A DNA stretch of 64,000 bases, taken from Oceanococcus sp. HetDA_MAG_MS8. GTDB taxonomy: Bacteria; Pseudomonadota; Gammaproteobacteria; Nevskiales; Oceanococcaceae. Positions 8,870 through 16,890 of the stretch are shown piece after piece. The stretch lies in NCBI GenBank assembly GCA_019192445.1, contig JAHCMK010000002.1:62001-126000 (forward strand). Reading direction: 5' to 3'. Under the pieces are notes generated by a model. That model saw only the letters and a program-made list of their open reading frames with translations. It was not told the DNA's origin and ran no database searches. The position numbers and the translations under genes are program-made. How positions within the stretch are numbered: the first letter of the stretch is position 1; each line of letters opens with the position of its first letter.

Positions 8870-9645
8870 ACTGCCGCCTGGGGCTTGCTGCGGACGCGGG
8901 CTGGCACCAGGGCGCCCGGAGCTGACCAATCTTGTTGAAGCTCCCACAGGGGTTGTCGCTGCCGGCCCTGCAAATAGTCGTGATGAAACTTGATCAGGCC
9001 TTCCTGCCCGGCCTCGTTGCGCACCTCTAAGTAGAACCCGCCCAAGCCTTTGGTATGACCATATCGGCGTGTTTCCACGCCCAATACCGTCAATGGCTCG
9101 TCGGCGAACAGCGGGAAAGAGCGCCACTTGCTGGGCGTGTACAAACGATGATTGGGCTCCAAACCGGCGCTGCGAACGCGTAACACTTGCCCGACCAAGC
9201 TGCGTGCAAAGCTTAGGGTTTGCAAAAAGTACACGCGTCCCACTGACTGCAAATGCAAAAAGGGCCCTTCATCAGCGTGCGCGCTGGTATCCATAGCGTA
9301 CACATAGCTGCAGTCCTCGAGCTGTGCCGGGAACCAGCGCTCCCCCTGAGCGTAGAAATAGGCCCCGCTCAACACGCCCTGGCGCCCCCCATAGCCGGCG
9401 GACAAGGGCTCGGCAAGCAAGCTGGGGCGGCGGCGCCAAAGCACAAAATCACCATCCAGCAAACTGTCGCTCAAGACCGGGAATGCGAAGCGTACTCCGG
9501 CGAGTTGCGCAAAGTTGCACTCTTGCTCCGGTGGCAGCAGCCGGGGTTCTGGTAGGGAACCGGAGTCCGCTGCCACTGGTCGCATCAGCATTGCCACCAG
9601 TAGAATGGTGGCCCATGCGACTCCCCAAGCTGACCTTAAAGCCAT
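8845..9645 (-). CDS. Secreted/periplasmic hypothetical protein
   Basis: A protein of 266 residues that I do not recognise. The N-terminus is a clear signal peptide: MALRSAWG, a hydrophobic core, then PVAA|DSGS as a likely cleavage site near residue 25. The mature part is beta-rich with many aromatic residues (for example FYAQGERWFPAQLEDCSYVY), with no metal or catalytic motif. The open frame continues 90 codons upstream, but that stretch is antisense to sufT and has no signal character, so I start at 9645. That ATG lies on the same CATG as the divergent sufT start. The 3' end overlaps the cyclase gene by 25 bases. Confidence 0.7.
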   Translation of the reverse strand: MALRSAWGVAWATILLVAMLMRPVAADSGSLPEPRLLPPEQECNFAQLAGVRFAFPVLSDSLLDGDFVLWRRRPSLLAEPLSAGYGGRQGVLSGAYFYAQGERWFPAQLEDCSYVYAMDTSAHADEGPFLHLQSVGRVYFLQTLSFARSLVGQVLRVRSAGLEPNHRLYTPSKWRSFPLFADEPLTVLGVETRRYGHTKGLGGFYLEVRNEAGQEGLIKFHHDYLQGRQRQPLWELQQDWSAPGALVPARVRSKPQAAVQTAARVE

Positions 9646-10198
9646 GTTGAATGCCGACACCGAAATCGTAAAGCTCAATCGAGAGGTTATCGCGGTCTTG
9701 GTGCCCGATGGGCAAAAAGTGCGCATTCCTCCTGGCACCCAATGTGGCATCACGCAAGCTCTAGGCGGGAGTTTTACTGTGTACATCGAAGGGCGTCTAT
9801 TTCGTGTTAACGGCGAAGATGCCGATGCCTTGGGCAAACCGCATCCGCCACGGATTTCCCTACCCGCGGACGCGGATGAAGACGAAGTGGAGCGCATTGT
9901 TTGGCAACAGCTCAAGACCTGTTACGACCCAGAGATTCCAGTGGATATTGTTGAACTGGGCCTTATCTACAAATGCAGAGTCGAGCCACTGGGTCATGAC
10001 CAGCGCAAGGTCAGCGTAGAAATGACGCTCACAGCACCGGGGTGCGGCATGGGCGATGTGTTGGTGGCTGATGTGCGGCACAAGCTCGAACAAATTCCCA
10101 CCGTGACGGACACCTCCGTGGAGTTGGTTTTCGACCCACCCTGGAACCAATCCATGATGAGCGAAGCAGCGCGTCTGCAAACAGGCATGTACTACTAG
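9644..10198 (+). CDS. sufT: Putative Fe-S cluster assembly protein SufT
   Basis: A SufT-type protein of 184 residues with a DUF59 (MIP18-like) domain, involved in maturation of iron-sulfur proteins. The N-terminal extension REVIAVLVPDGQKVRIPPGT followed by ITQALGGSFTVY is the SufT hallmark. The DUF59 core follows: CYDPEIPVDIVELGLIY, then MTLTAPGCGMGDVLVADV with the conserved cysteine, and FDPPWNQSMMSEAA. No other suf or isc genes are in the window. A further in-frame ATG lies at 9605, but 9644 gives the normal family N-terminus. The start shares a CATG with the divergent gene. Confidence 0.92.
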   Translation: MLNADTEIVKLNREVIAVLVPDGQKVRIPPGTQCGITQALGGSFTVYIEGRLFRVNGEDADALGKPHPPRISLPADADEDEVERIVWQQLKTCYDPEIPVDIVELGLIYKCRVEPLGHDQRKVSVEMTLTAPGCGMGDVLVADVRHKLEQIPTVTDTSVELVFDPPWNQSMMSEAARLQTGMYY

Positions 10199-10351
10199 GC
10201 GCATCGCCCATGGAGGCGGCCGGAGATAAGGACAAGGCCGAGTGGATGAGGCCTAGTCTATTGTGACCAACCCCACCGAACTACGACTCGGGTTAAAGTA
10301 ATGCCGGGCGCCAAGCACTAGGCTGGCAAAGACACCCGAGGGGACGAAACC

Positions 10352-11761
10352 ATGGCGAGAAAACTGCCGATTACTGATGCGGCTTGGCTCATGCTGGAGA
10401 ACCGCGAGCGACCCATGCACGTGGGCGGCCTGCAGCTATTTGAGTTGCCCAAAGATGCGCCACCGCATTTCTTACATCAAGTGGCGGAAGAGTTTCGCGC
10501 CGGCACCCTTGTAAAACGCCCGTTCAACCAGCGTCTCAAAACCCCATATTCGTCCACGGGCAGCTTCCAGTGGGTGGAAGACACCGACTTTGACCTGGAC
10601 TACCACTTTCGCCACTCGGCTCTGCCTGAGCCGGGTCGTGTTCGGGAACTGCTAAGCCTAGTGTCACGCCTCCACTCTTCCCTGCTAGACCGACACCGTC
10701 CGCTGTGGGAATGTCATCTCATCGAGGGCTTAGAAGGCAATCGTTTCGCCGTCTACACCAAGATTCACCACTCCGTGGTGGATGGTGTGGCGGCCATGAA
10801 ACTGGCAATGAGTTCGTTTACCGAAAATGCCAAGAGCCGCGACCTGCCCCCGCCTTGGGCCGAGCACAGGGATAACCTCACCCGCAATCGGCAATTGCGC
10901 GGAGGCGGCACCCTCGCGCCAGGCCTGGGGCTGGTGCGGCAGCAATTGGGCACCATCCCCCCGGTTCTACAGGCCTTTCGCGATCAATATCGCCAGGCGC
11001 GCAAAACCGAGCATGAAATCATGCCTTACCAGGCGCCGCGCAGCCTGCTGAATAAACCCATCACAGGGTCGCGCCGCGTTGCCGCACAAAGCTACCCGTT
11101 GGATCGCGTGAAGAACATCGCTCAAGCTTTAGACGGCACCGTCAATGATGTGGTGATGGCCATGTCCGCATCCGCGATTCGTGCTTATCTCATCAGCCAG
11201 CATGCCCTACCTACGGAACCACTGATTGCCAATGTCCCGGTCTCCATTCGGCCCGCTGATGATGACTCCGGCGGGAACGCCATTGGCTTCATGCTATGCA
11301 GCCTAGCGACCAACGTGGGCGACCCTGGGCGCCGGTTTCAGATCATTCAAGACTCTATGCGCGCGGGTAAACAACGCCTGCGGCAGATGACCCGCGAAGA
11401 AATCACCAACTACTCCTTAGTATTGACTTCACCCATGGTGTTGGGACAGCTCATGGGTTTCAAGGGCGAGAAACGGCCGCCCTACAATGTGGTGATCTCC
11501 AACGTTCCCGGCCCGCGCAACACTTTGTACTGGAACGGGCTCAAGATGGCTGGTATGTACCCGGTGTCGCTGTTGCTGGATGGCCAAGCCCTCAATGTCA
11601 CCGTGGTGAGCTATGACGGCTCCTTGGAGTTTGGCATTACAGCCTGTCGTAAGTCTTTGCCGAGCATTCAAAGATTGCTGGATTACCTAGAAGACTCCAT
11701 GGCCGAGTTGGAGATGGTGGCCGGCATTGGCAGTCGTAGCAAAGGGCAGCGGGCCAGCTAG
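10352..11761 (+). CDS. Wax ester synthase / diacylglycerol acyltransferase (WS/DGAT family)
   Basis: A bifunctional acyl-CoA:alcohol/diacylglycerol O-acyltransferase that makes storage wax esters or triacylglycerol, as in Acinetobacter, Marinobacter and mycobacteria. The 469-residue length fits. The active-site HHxxxDG motif is KIHHSVVDGVAAMKL near residue 135. The N-terminus (ITDAAWLMLENRERPMHVGG) and the late block NVVISNVPGPRNTLYWNG are family-typical. GAGGGG-like purine-rich sequence precedes the ATG by about seven bases. It stands alone, so storage of neutral lipid is suggested by the family only. Confidence 0.95.
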   Translation: MARKLPITDAAWLMLENRERPMHVGGLQLFELPKDAPPHFLHQVAEEFRAGTLVKRPFNQRLKTPYSSTGSFQWVEDTDFDLDYHFRHSALPEPGRVRELLSLVSRLHSSLLDRHRPLWECHLIEGLEGNRFAVYTKIHHSVVDGVAAMKLAMSSFTENAKSRDLPPPWAEHRDNLTRNRQLRGGGTLAPGLGLVRQQLGTIPPVLQAFRDQYRQARKTEHEIMPYQAPRSLLNKPITGSRRVAAQSYPLDRVKNIAQALDGTVNDVVMAMSASAIRAYLISQHALPTEPLIANVPVSIRPADDDSGGNAIGFMLCSLATNVGDPGRRFQIIQDSMRAGKQRLRQMTREEITNYSLVLTSPMVLGQLMGFKGEKRPPYNVVISNVPGPRNTLYWNGLKMAGMYPVSLLLDGQALNVTVVSYDGSLEFGITACRKSLPSIQRLLDYLEDSMAELEMVAGIGSRSKGQRAS

Positions 11762-12198
11762 CTCGGTAGAGCACCGCGCAGCCCTGGCACTTCACAGATT
11801 GCCGCTGTGGCCAGTGCAGCGCTGGTAGTTGCTAGCAGCAGCGCGAGCACCGCCGCAGCGAGTCGATCTACGCAATGGCTGTGAAGAAGCTGGTCACAGA
11901 TGGAACGCCCTGGCTCGAGGCCGACCACTGCGCCGGGGATCGCTCCTAGGCTGCATCAAACCTGAGCTGCATCCAATCCATGGAGTTGCAAGGTAAACTG
12001 GTGCGCAGTTAAGCAATGTTGCTTACCTTTATGACTGCGTTGACCTCTCGTCGCCAAGGCCTCCGTTTAGGCATGAGAATGTCATACACCGTCGATATAT
12101 TCCTACAAGAGGTTGCCGTAGGCAGGCGGTCGCGCCAACAATAGACGCAGCCGAAGGCAACTTCACACTCTCGAATTCAAGACACGGGGAAGAAAACC
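11762..12198 (+). other. Intergenic region upstream of the OmpA gene
   Basis: 437 bases with no credible gene on either strand. A 14-base palindrome (AAGCAATGTTGCTT, 12011-12024) and an AT-richer stretch near 12085-12105 (GATATATTCC) sit in the second half, where the porin promoter would be expected. Neither can be assigned to a known regulator. The first half is GC-rich and featureless. Confidence 0.5.
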
Positions 12199-13299
12199 AT
12201 GAAGAAAACGCAACTGACAGCTGCGGCTGTTGCCGCTTTGGCCTGCACGAGCAGTGCCTGGGCGCAAGACAGTGAGGAACGCGCCACCTATTTCAGCGTT
12301 CTGGGTAGCTACATTGTTGCTGATGACCAGCGCGACGTTGATAACGCCGATGCCGGTCAGAATACCGCCATTGACGAAGGCTACGGCGTTCAGTTCGTTA
12401 TGGGCCAGATGACCTCCAGCGGTTTTGGCTTCGAGCTTTCCCTGTTCAATGACATGTTTGAAACCGACCAGAACAACGGTACGGACTTCTACCGCTACGG
12501 TGTGGGACTGGACGCCATCTACGCCTTTGGCGACTGGATTGGCCTGAGCAGCGATCGCAGCGGCTTTACCCCCTACGTGCTCTTGGGTGGTGGCGCCGTC
12601 TACAACGACGTCTTCCCCGATGACCGTGACGATTATGGCTACTACGCCAACGCCGGCCTGGGCATGGTGACCCCCGCACTGAACAAGTACGGTATGAAGA
12701 TCCGCTTGGATCTGCGCTACGTCTACGACGACTTCGAGTCCGGCTACGACGAAGAGTACAAAGGCAACATCGGTATTGAGTTCCCCCTCTTCGGCGAACC
12801 CAAAGTGGTGGAGAAGATCGTCGAGCAAGTTAAAGTGGTTGAAGTCGAGAAAGACAGCGGCCTGCGCGACTCCGACGATGACGGCATCGTGGATGGCAAA
12901 GACAACTGCCCCAACACCCCTGCTGGCACCCGAGTTGACGGCGAAGGCTGCCCCTTGGGCGACGTGGTTGCCTTGGACGGCGTGACCTTTGAGTTCAACA
13001 GCGATCGTCTGCGCCCCGATGCGGCCACGATCTTGCAAGATGCCGCTGAAGTCCTTGAGCGTTATCCCGAAATGTTGGTGGAAGTTGCTGGCCACACCGA
13101 TTCCATCGGTGGCGACAGCTACAACCAAAGCCTGTCCCAACAACGTGCAGAGTCGGTGCGTCAGTACCTGATCACGCAGGGCATTTCTGCCGAGCGCTTG
13201 ACGGCTGTGGGTTATGGTGAGAGCGAGCCGCGTGCGACCAACGACACCGAAGAGGGTCGTGAGTTGAACCGTCGGGTTGAGCTGCGCATCCAGAACTAA
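12199..13299 (+). CDS. OmpA-family outer membrane protein with thrombospondin-type-3 repeat
   Basis: An outer-membrane porin/anchor protein of 366 residues. A signal peptide ends in SSAWA|QDSEE. Residues about 25-205 alternate polar and aromatic residues like an eight-stranded barrel (YVLLGGGAVYNDV, YYANAGLGMV). A short linker with EKIVEQVKVVEVEK follows. The repeat DSDDDGIVDGKDNCPNT is a calcium-binding thrombospondin type 3 motif. The C-terminal OmpA domain, with FEFNSDRLRPDAA, AGHTDSIGG and QQRAESVRQYL, binds peptidoglycan. A GGGGAA ribosome site precedes the ATG. The arrangement resembles OprF/OmpA hybrids. The downstream lipoprotein shares the calcium motif. Confidence 0.92.
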   Translation: MKKTQLTAAAVAALACTSSAWAQDSEERATYFSVLGSYIVADDQRDVDNADAGQNTAIDEGYGVQFVMGQMTSSGFGFELSLFNDMFETDQNNGTDFYRYGVGLDAIYAFGDWIGLSSDRSGFTPYVLLGGGAVYNDVFPDDRDDYGYYANAGLGMVTPALNKYGMKIRLDLRYVYDDFESGYDEEYKGNIGIEFPLFGEPKVVEKIVEQVKVVEVEKDSGLRDSDDDGIVDGKDNCPNTPAGTRVDGEGCPLGDVVALDGVTFEFNSDRLRPDAATILQDAAEVLERYPEMLVEVAGHTDSIGGDSYNQSLSQQRAESVRQYLITQGISAERLTAVGYGESEPRATNDTEEGRELNRRVELRIQN

Positions 13300-13351
13300 T
13301 TGGGAATGCGTTTTCACACCAGTTTTTACGCAATCTCATAGGAGTTCTTCA

Positions 13352-14278
13352 ATGAACAGACAATGGAAACTAGCGATGGCCGCCTCGGCCATCGCTCTCT
13401 TCGCCGGCTGTGAAGCCGATGGCGGTTTCCCTGGCGGCGGGGGCAATCCTGGCGGCGGTACCAACGATGCAGATGGCGATGGAGTGTTTGACTCCGCTGA
13501 CCTTTGCCCAGGTACCGATGCAGACGCCTCTGTAGATGGAAACGGCTGTGCCACCGATCAGTTCGGAGGAGCCATTCCCAGCGGCTTTCAGTGCAGCAGC
13601 CCTTACTCGGCGAACGCAACTGCAGGAGCTGCTGAAGGTAACCTCTGTGTGCTCGGGGCTGTGCTGGACCCGATTCTGGGAATCCTGGGCACGGAAACCT
13701 GTTCCGTCACCGATGTGGAGAACGCAGGCGACGGGAACTTGGAAACATTCGCTCAGCTCGAAACCACCGCAGCATTGCTAGACCCGGCCACCTTTGGCTT
13801 TGGTCTGGGTGATCCGGTGGATGGGGATGTATCGATCACCTTGGATGGCTTTGGCACGCGGGGGCCCGGCAGTTTGGCGGCCTTCGACCTTGAAATCCCT
13901 GGGGGGCTCGTGGACCTTGGAGTGCTCAACTCCATCCGGATCGATACCTTGCTCGATGGCCAGTTGACGAATGACTCCGTAGAGGCCGCAGCCGACGGGA
14001 GCCTAGATCCGATTGGACTACTTACCCTTGATCTGCTGGGCATTATCAGTGCATTCCAGGGCAATGAGCGTTTCACCGCCGGCCTGATTGCCAGCGAGCC
14101 CTACAACGCTTTGCGCATCACGGCTTCGGCTAGTTTGCTCGGCGCCCAGGTCGGCCTGCAGGAATCAGATGCCAACGTGTACGTCTATGATGGCTGTAAT
14201 GATGCCATAGCACCTACGCCCACTCCGACGGCAACGCCGGCGCCAACCCCCACGCCGACCCCGACTCCGGACCCTTAA
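13352..14278 (+). CDS. Lipoprotein with thrombospondin-type-3-like motif and proline/threonine tail
   Basis: A 308-residue predicted lipoprotein: MNRQWKLAMAASAIALFAGC has a lipobox with Cys about residue 20. It is followed by a glycine-rich spacer (FPGGGGNPGGG) and DADGDGVFDSADLCPGT, a calcium-type motif almost like the one in the upstream OmpA protein. Residues about 80-285 form an unrecognised domain with cysteine pairs. The last 22 residues are a Pro-Thr repeat (PTPTPTATPAPTPT) ending just before the stop. AGGAG lies six to seven bases before the ATG at 13352, which rules out the longer upstream reading. It is 52 bases from ompA and followed by a strong terminator. Confidence 0.8.
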   Translation: MNRQWKLAMAASAIALFAGCEADGGFPGGGGNPGGGTNDADGDGVFDSADLCPGTDADASVDGNGCATDQFGGAIPSGFQCSSPYSANATAGAAEGNLCVLGAVLDPILGILGTETCSVTDVENAGDGNLETFAQLETTAALLDPATFGFGLGDPVDGDVSITLDGFGTRGPGSLAAFDLEIPGGLVDLGVLNSIRIDTLLDGQLTNDSVEAAADGSLDPIGLLTLDLLGIISAFQGNERFTAGLIASEPYNALRITASASLLGAQVGLQESDANVYVYDGCNDAIAPTPTPTATPAPTPTPTPTPDP

Positions 14279-14301
14279 GCTTCAGGCGGTTCCGTGAGTT
14301 G

Positions 14302-14334
14302 AAAAAAAAGCCCCGCAGTCGCGGGGCTTTTTTT
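14302..14334. terminator. Bidirectional rho-independent terminator
   Basis: A 7-bp stem GCCCCGC/GCGGGGC (14310-14316 and 14321-14327) with an AGTC loop is flanked by eight A's on the left and seven T's on the right. It can therefore end both the lipoprotein transcript and the convergent isocitrate dehydrogenase transcript. Confidence 0.93.
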
Positions 14335-14363
14335 GTGCGCAAGCTCGTGGAGCTGAGTGCGAA

Positions 14364-15875
14364 CTACTGCCCCTGGCCCATGGAATAGCCCTTCACAGCA
14401 TCGAACTCGCACAGGTTTTCGGTTTTGATGATGTCGATGCCAGCCGCATGCAGTTCGCCCAGCAGTTGCAGCACTTGGGCGTAAATAATGCCGTGACCGG
14501 GTTTGGCCATGAAGCGGCAACGCCAATGATCGGTGCAGTGAGTTTCCTCCATACCGCCAGGCCATACCTTCACGCCGCGATTGGTAATCATCTGCAGGCT
14601 CAGGCCATAACCAGCCACCGCGGATAAGCGCTGCCCCAAACTATCTGGGCTGACCTGCGGGGCATCTACAAACACATCAACGCCCACCAAGGCCTTGTTT
14701 GGCCGGCTGCGGCGCACGGATGCAGCCGGAGCGGGAGCGGCCTGCACGGGAGCTTGATCTGCGTATTCCACCTTCGGCAGCACCTGCGGCTCTTGGCCCA
14801 ATCGGGCGACGACCGCTTGGGCAAAGGCTTGGGTGCCTAAGCGAGCCTGAGTGTGCTCCGAGAGCATATCTGCCGTGTGTTGGCCATCTTCCAGGGTGCG
14901 CAGCCAGGCATTGTGAATGCGCTGCGCGACGTCCGCCTGCCCAATATGAATCAGCATTTGCACCGCGCCCAGAAGCAAGCCACTGGGGTTGGCAATGTCC
15001 TGACCGGCAATATCCGGGGCACTGCCATGAATGGCCTCAAACATAGCCACCTGGTTGCCAATGTTGGCACTGCCCGCGAGGCCTACGCTTCCACTGACTT
15101 CGGCAGCAATGTCGCTGATGATGTCGCCATAGAGGTTGGTGGTCACAATGACATCAAAGCGCTCTGGCTGAGTCGCCAGCCGCGCCGCACCAATATCGAT
15201 GATGTAGCGCTCTGTTTCTAAGTCTGGGTAGTCCTGAGCAATCTCTTCAAAGACCTCATAAAACAGCCCATCGGTGAGCTTCATGATGTTGTCTTTGACC
15301 ATGCAGGTCACCTTGCGGCGACCATGGGCGCGGGCATACTCAAAGGCATAGCGCACAATGCGCTCGCAGCCCGGCCGAGTGATAAGCTTCAAGCACTGGT
15401 AAACATCGGCAGTTTGGCGGTGCTCAATGCCCGCGTACAGGTCTTCTTCGTTCTCCCGGATAATGACCACATCCATTCCGGGATGTTGGCTGCGCACAAA
15501 AGGGGCGTAGGTAGTGCAGGGGCGCACATTGGCGTATAGCCCCAAGGATTTGCGAATGGTTACATTCAGGCTTTTATAACCACCCCCGCTCGGCGTGGTG
15601 ATTGGCGCTTTCAAAAATACTTTAGTCCGGCGCAGACTGTCCCAAGCCTCAGGAGCAATACCGGCGCTATGCCCGGAGGCATACATTTGCTGACCAATGC
15701 TGATGGTTTCCGGGGCAATCCGCGCCTTGGCGGCAGCCAGAATATCCAAGGTGGCCTGCATGATCTCCGGACCAATACCGTCGCCCATCGCCACCGTGAT
15801 GGGGGTGAGGTTGGTAGCGCTTTGGGGGATGGGGGTTTCGCCGGTCGCCAATACGGTGCTTGGGTCTTGCTTCAT
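14364..15875 (-). CDS. icd: NADP-dependent isocitrate dehydrogenase, long form
   Basis: A decarboxylating isocitrate dehydrogenase of the isocitrate/isopropylmalate dehydrogenase family, in the TCA cycle. Residues about 25-370 are the catalytic core: TVAMGDGIGPEIM, SLNVTIRKSLGLYANVRPC, IIRENEEDLYAGIEHRQT, KDNIMKLTDG and NLYGDIISDIAAEVSGSVGLAGS. After an Ala/Pro-rich linker, a further C-terminal domain of about 100 residues occurs, as in the long Rickettsia/Thermus-type enzymes. An ATG at 15875 and a GTG four codons upstream are both possible starts, and neither has a good ribosome site. Cofactor choice is family-based. The LysR gene diverges 103 bases away. Confidence 0.9.
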   Translation of the reverse strand: MKQDPSTVLATGETPIPQSATNLTPITVAMGDGIGPEIMQATLDILAAAKARIAPETISIGQQMYASGHSAGIAPEAWDSLRRTKVFLKAPITTPSGGGYKSLNVTIRKSLGLYANVRPCTTYAPFVRSQHPGMDVVIIRENEEDLYAGIEHRQTADVYQCLKLITRPGCERIVRYAFEYARAHGRRKVTCMVKDNIMKLTDGLFYEVFEEIAQDYPDLETERYIIDIGAARLATQPERFDVIVTTNLYGDIISDIAAEVSGSVGLAGSANIGNQVAMFEAIHGSAPDIAGQDIANPSGLLLGAVQMLIHIGQADVAQRIHNAWLRTLEDGQHTADMLSEHTQARLGTQAFAQAVVARLGQEPQVLPKVEYADQAPVQAAPAPAASVRRSRPNKALVGVDVFVDAPQVSPDSLGQRLSAVAGYGLSLQMITNRGVKVWPGGMEETHCTDHWRCRFMAKPGHGIIYAQVLQLLGELHAAGIDIIKTENLCEFDAVKGYSMGQGQ

Positions 15876-15978
15876 GCGGGGGCTCACTGCGGGAGGTCGG
15901 AAAAGGTGCAGCCACTGTACGCGGACAAAACATTTTGAAAAAATACTTTGTTCTGATGCTATTCATAGGTTTTTGTCT

Positions 15979-16890
15979 ATGACAGTCGCCCTCCGAGAAT
16001 TGCTCCGCATTACGCCACAGCAATTGCGGGCCTTTGAGGCCACCGCTAGATTGGGCGCGGTCACCCGGGCCGCACGCGAACTGCACATCACCCAGCCTAC
16101 GGTCAGCGTGCAACTCAAAGAGCTGGCGCAAACCGTGGGCGCTGAACTATTCCTCAAGTCTGGCCGCGGCATTGCCCTCACCCAGGCAGGCGAGGCCTTG
16201 GCGCTCACCATCAACGACATTCACGATTGCTGGCGGCGCTTTGAAACGACATTATCGGATTTGCAGGGCCTGATTCAGGGCCGGCTTCGCATTTCGGCAG
16301 TCACCACCGCCGAGTATTTCGTGCCCGATCTGCTGGGCCCGTTTGCCCAAGCCTATCCAGGAGTGGATGTAGAGCTCATTGTGGATAGTCGGGAGCGTAT
16401 TGTGGAACGCATGCAACGCTTCGCTGATGATGTCACGGTAATGACCCTGCCCCCGCAGGACCTACCCTTGGCGCAACTCCCCTTCCGCGACAACCCTGTG
16501 GTTGTCATCGCTGCCCAGGACCACGCCTATGCTGGACGTCGCTGCAGCTTGGAAGATCTCGCCAATGACTCTTGGCTAATGCGCGAACCGGGCAGCGGGA
16601 CTCGGCGACTGGCCGAAGATCATTTTCGCGGCGTCGGCTTTGAGGCTCAGGTTCGCATGAGCCTGGGGAGCAACGAAGCCATCAAACATGCGGTGCGCGC
16701 AGGCTTGGGTTTAGGAGTCATTGCCGAAATCGCCCTGCAGCCACACGCGCCAGGCCTAAGCATCGTGCAGGTAGACGGCTTTCCCCTGCAGCGGCGCTGG
16801 CAGGTGGTCTACCGCCGTGATCGCCCGCTATCCAGCGCCGCTCAAGCCTTGGTGCGCTATCTTCAAGACAGTCCACACGAGCGCGCATGA
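15979..16890 (+). CDS. LysR-family transcriptional regulator (CbbR-like)
   Basis: A 303-residue LysR-type activator/repressor. The N-terminal winged HTH is QQLRAFEATARLGAVTRAAR followed by LHITQPTVSVQLKELAQ. The rest is the periplasmic-binding-like effector domain. The closest resemblance is to CbbR-type regulators, but no Calvin-cycle genes are seen. The ATG at 15979 gives the standard N-terminus; the longer reading runs into the icd 5' region. It is divergent from icd, with an AT-rich spacer holding the palindrome CTATTCATAG (15959-15968). LysR proteins often control the divergent gene, so icd is a candidate target. Its stop overlaps the next start (ATGA). Confidence 0.9.
   Translation: MTVALRELLRITPQQLRAFEATARLGAVTRAARELHITQPTVSVQLKELAQTVGAELFLKSGRGIALTQAGEALALTINDIHDCWRRFETTLSDLQGLIQGRLRISAVTTAEYFVPDLLGPFAQAYPGVDVELIVDSRERIVERMQRFADDVTVMTLPPQDLPLAQLPFRDNPVVVIAAQDHAYAGRRCSLEDLANDSWLMREPGSGTRRLAEDHFRGVGFEAQVRMSLGSNEAIKHAVRAGLGLGVIAEIALQPHAPGLSIVQVDGFPLQRRWQVVYRRDRPLSSAAQALVRYLQDSPHERA

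Noticed and set aside
9646-9915. N-terminal extension of the secreted protein gene at 8845
   Set aside because: The extra 90 residues are antisense to sufT and lack signal-peptide or domain features.
12163-13317. 384-codon minus-strand frame opposite the OmpA gene
   Set aside because: It mirrors the OmpA gene codon usage, has no known domain, and the plus-strand gene has a signal peptide, OmpA motifs and a ribosome site.
15667-16131. 154-codon minus-strand frame overlapping icd and the LysR 5' end
   Set aside because: It covers known coding sequence of both genes in a different frame and lacks features of its own.
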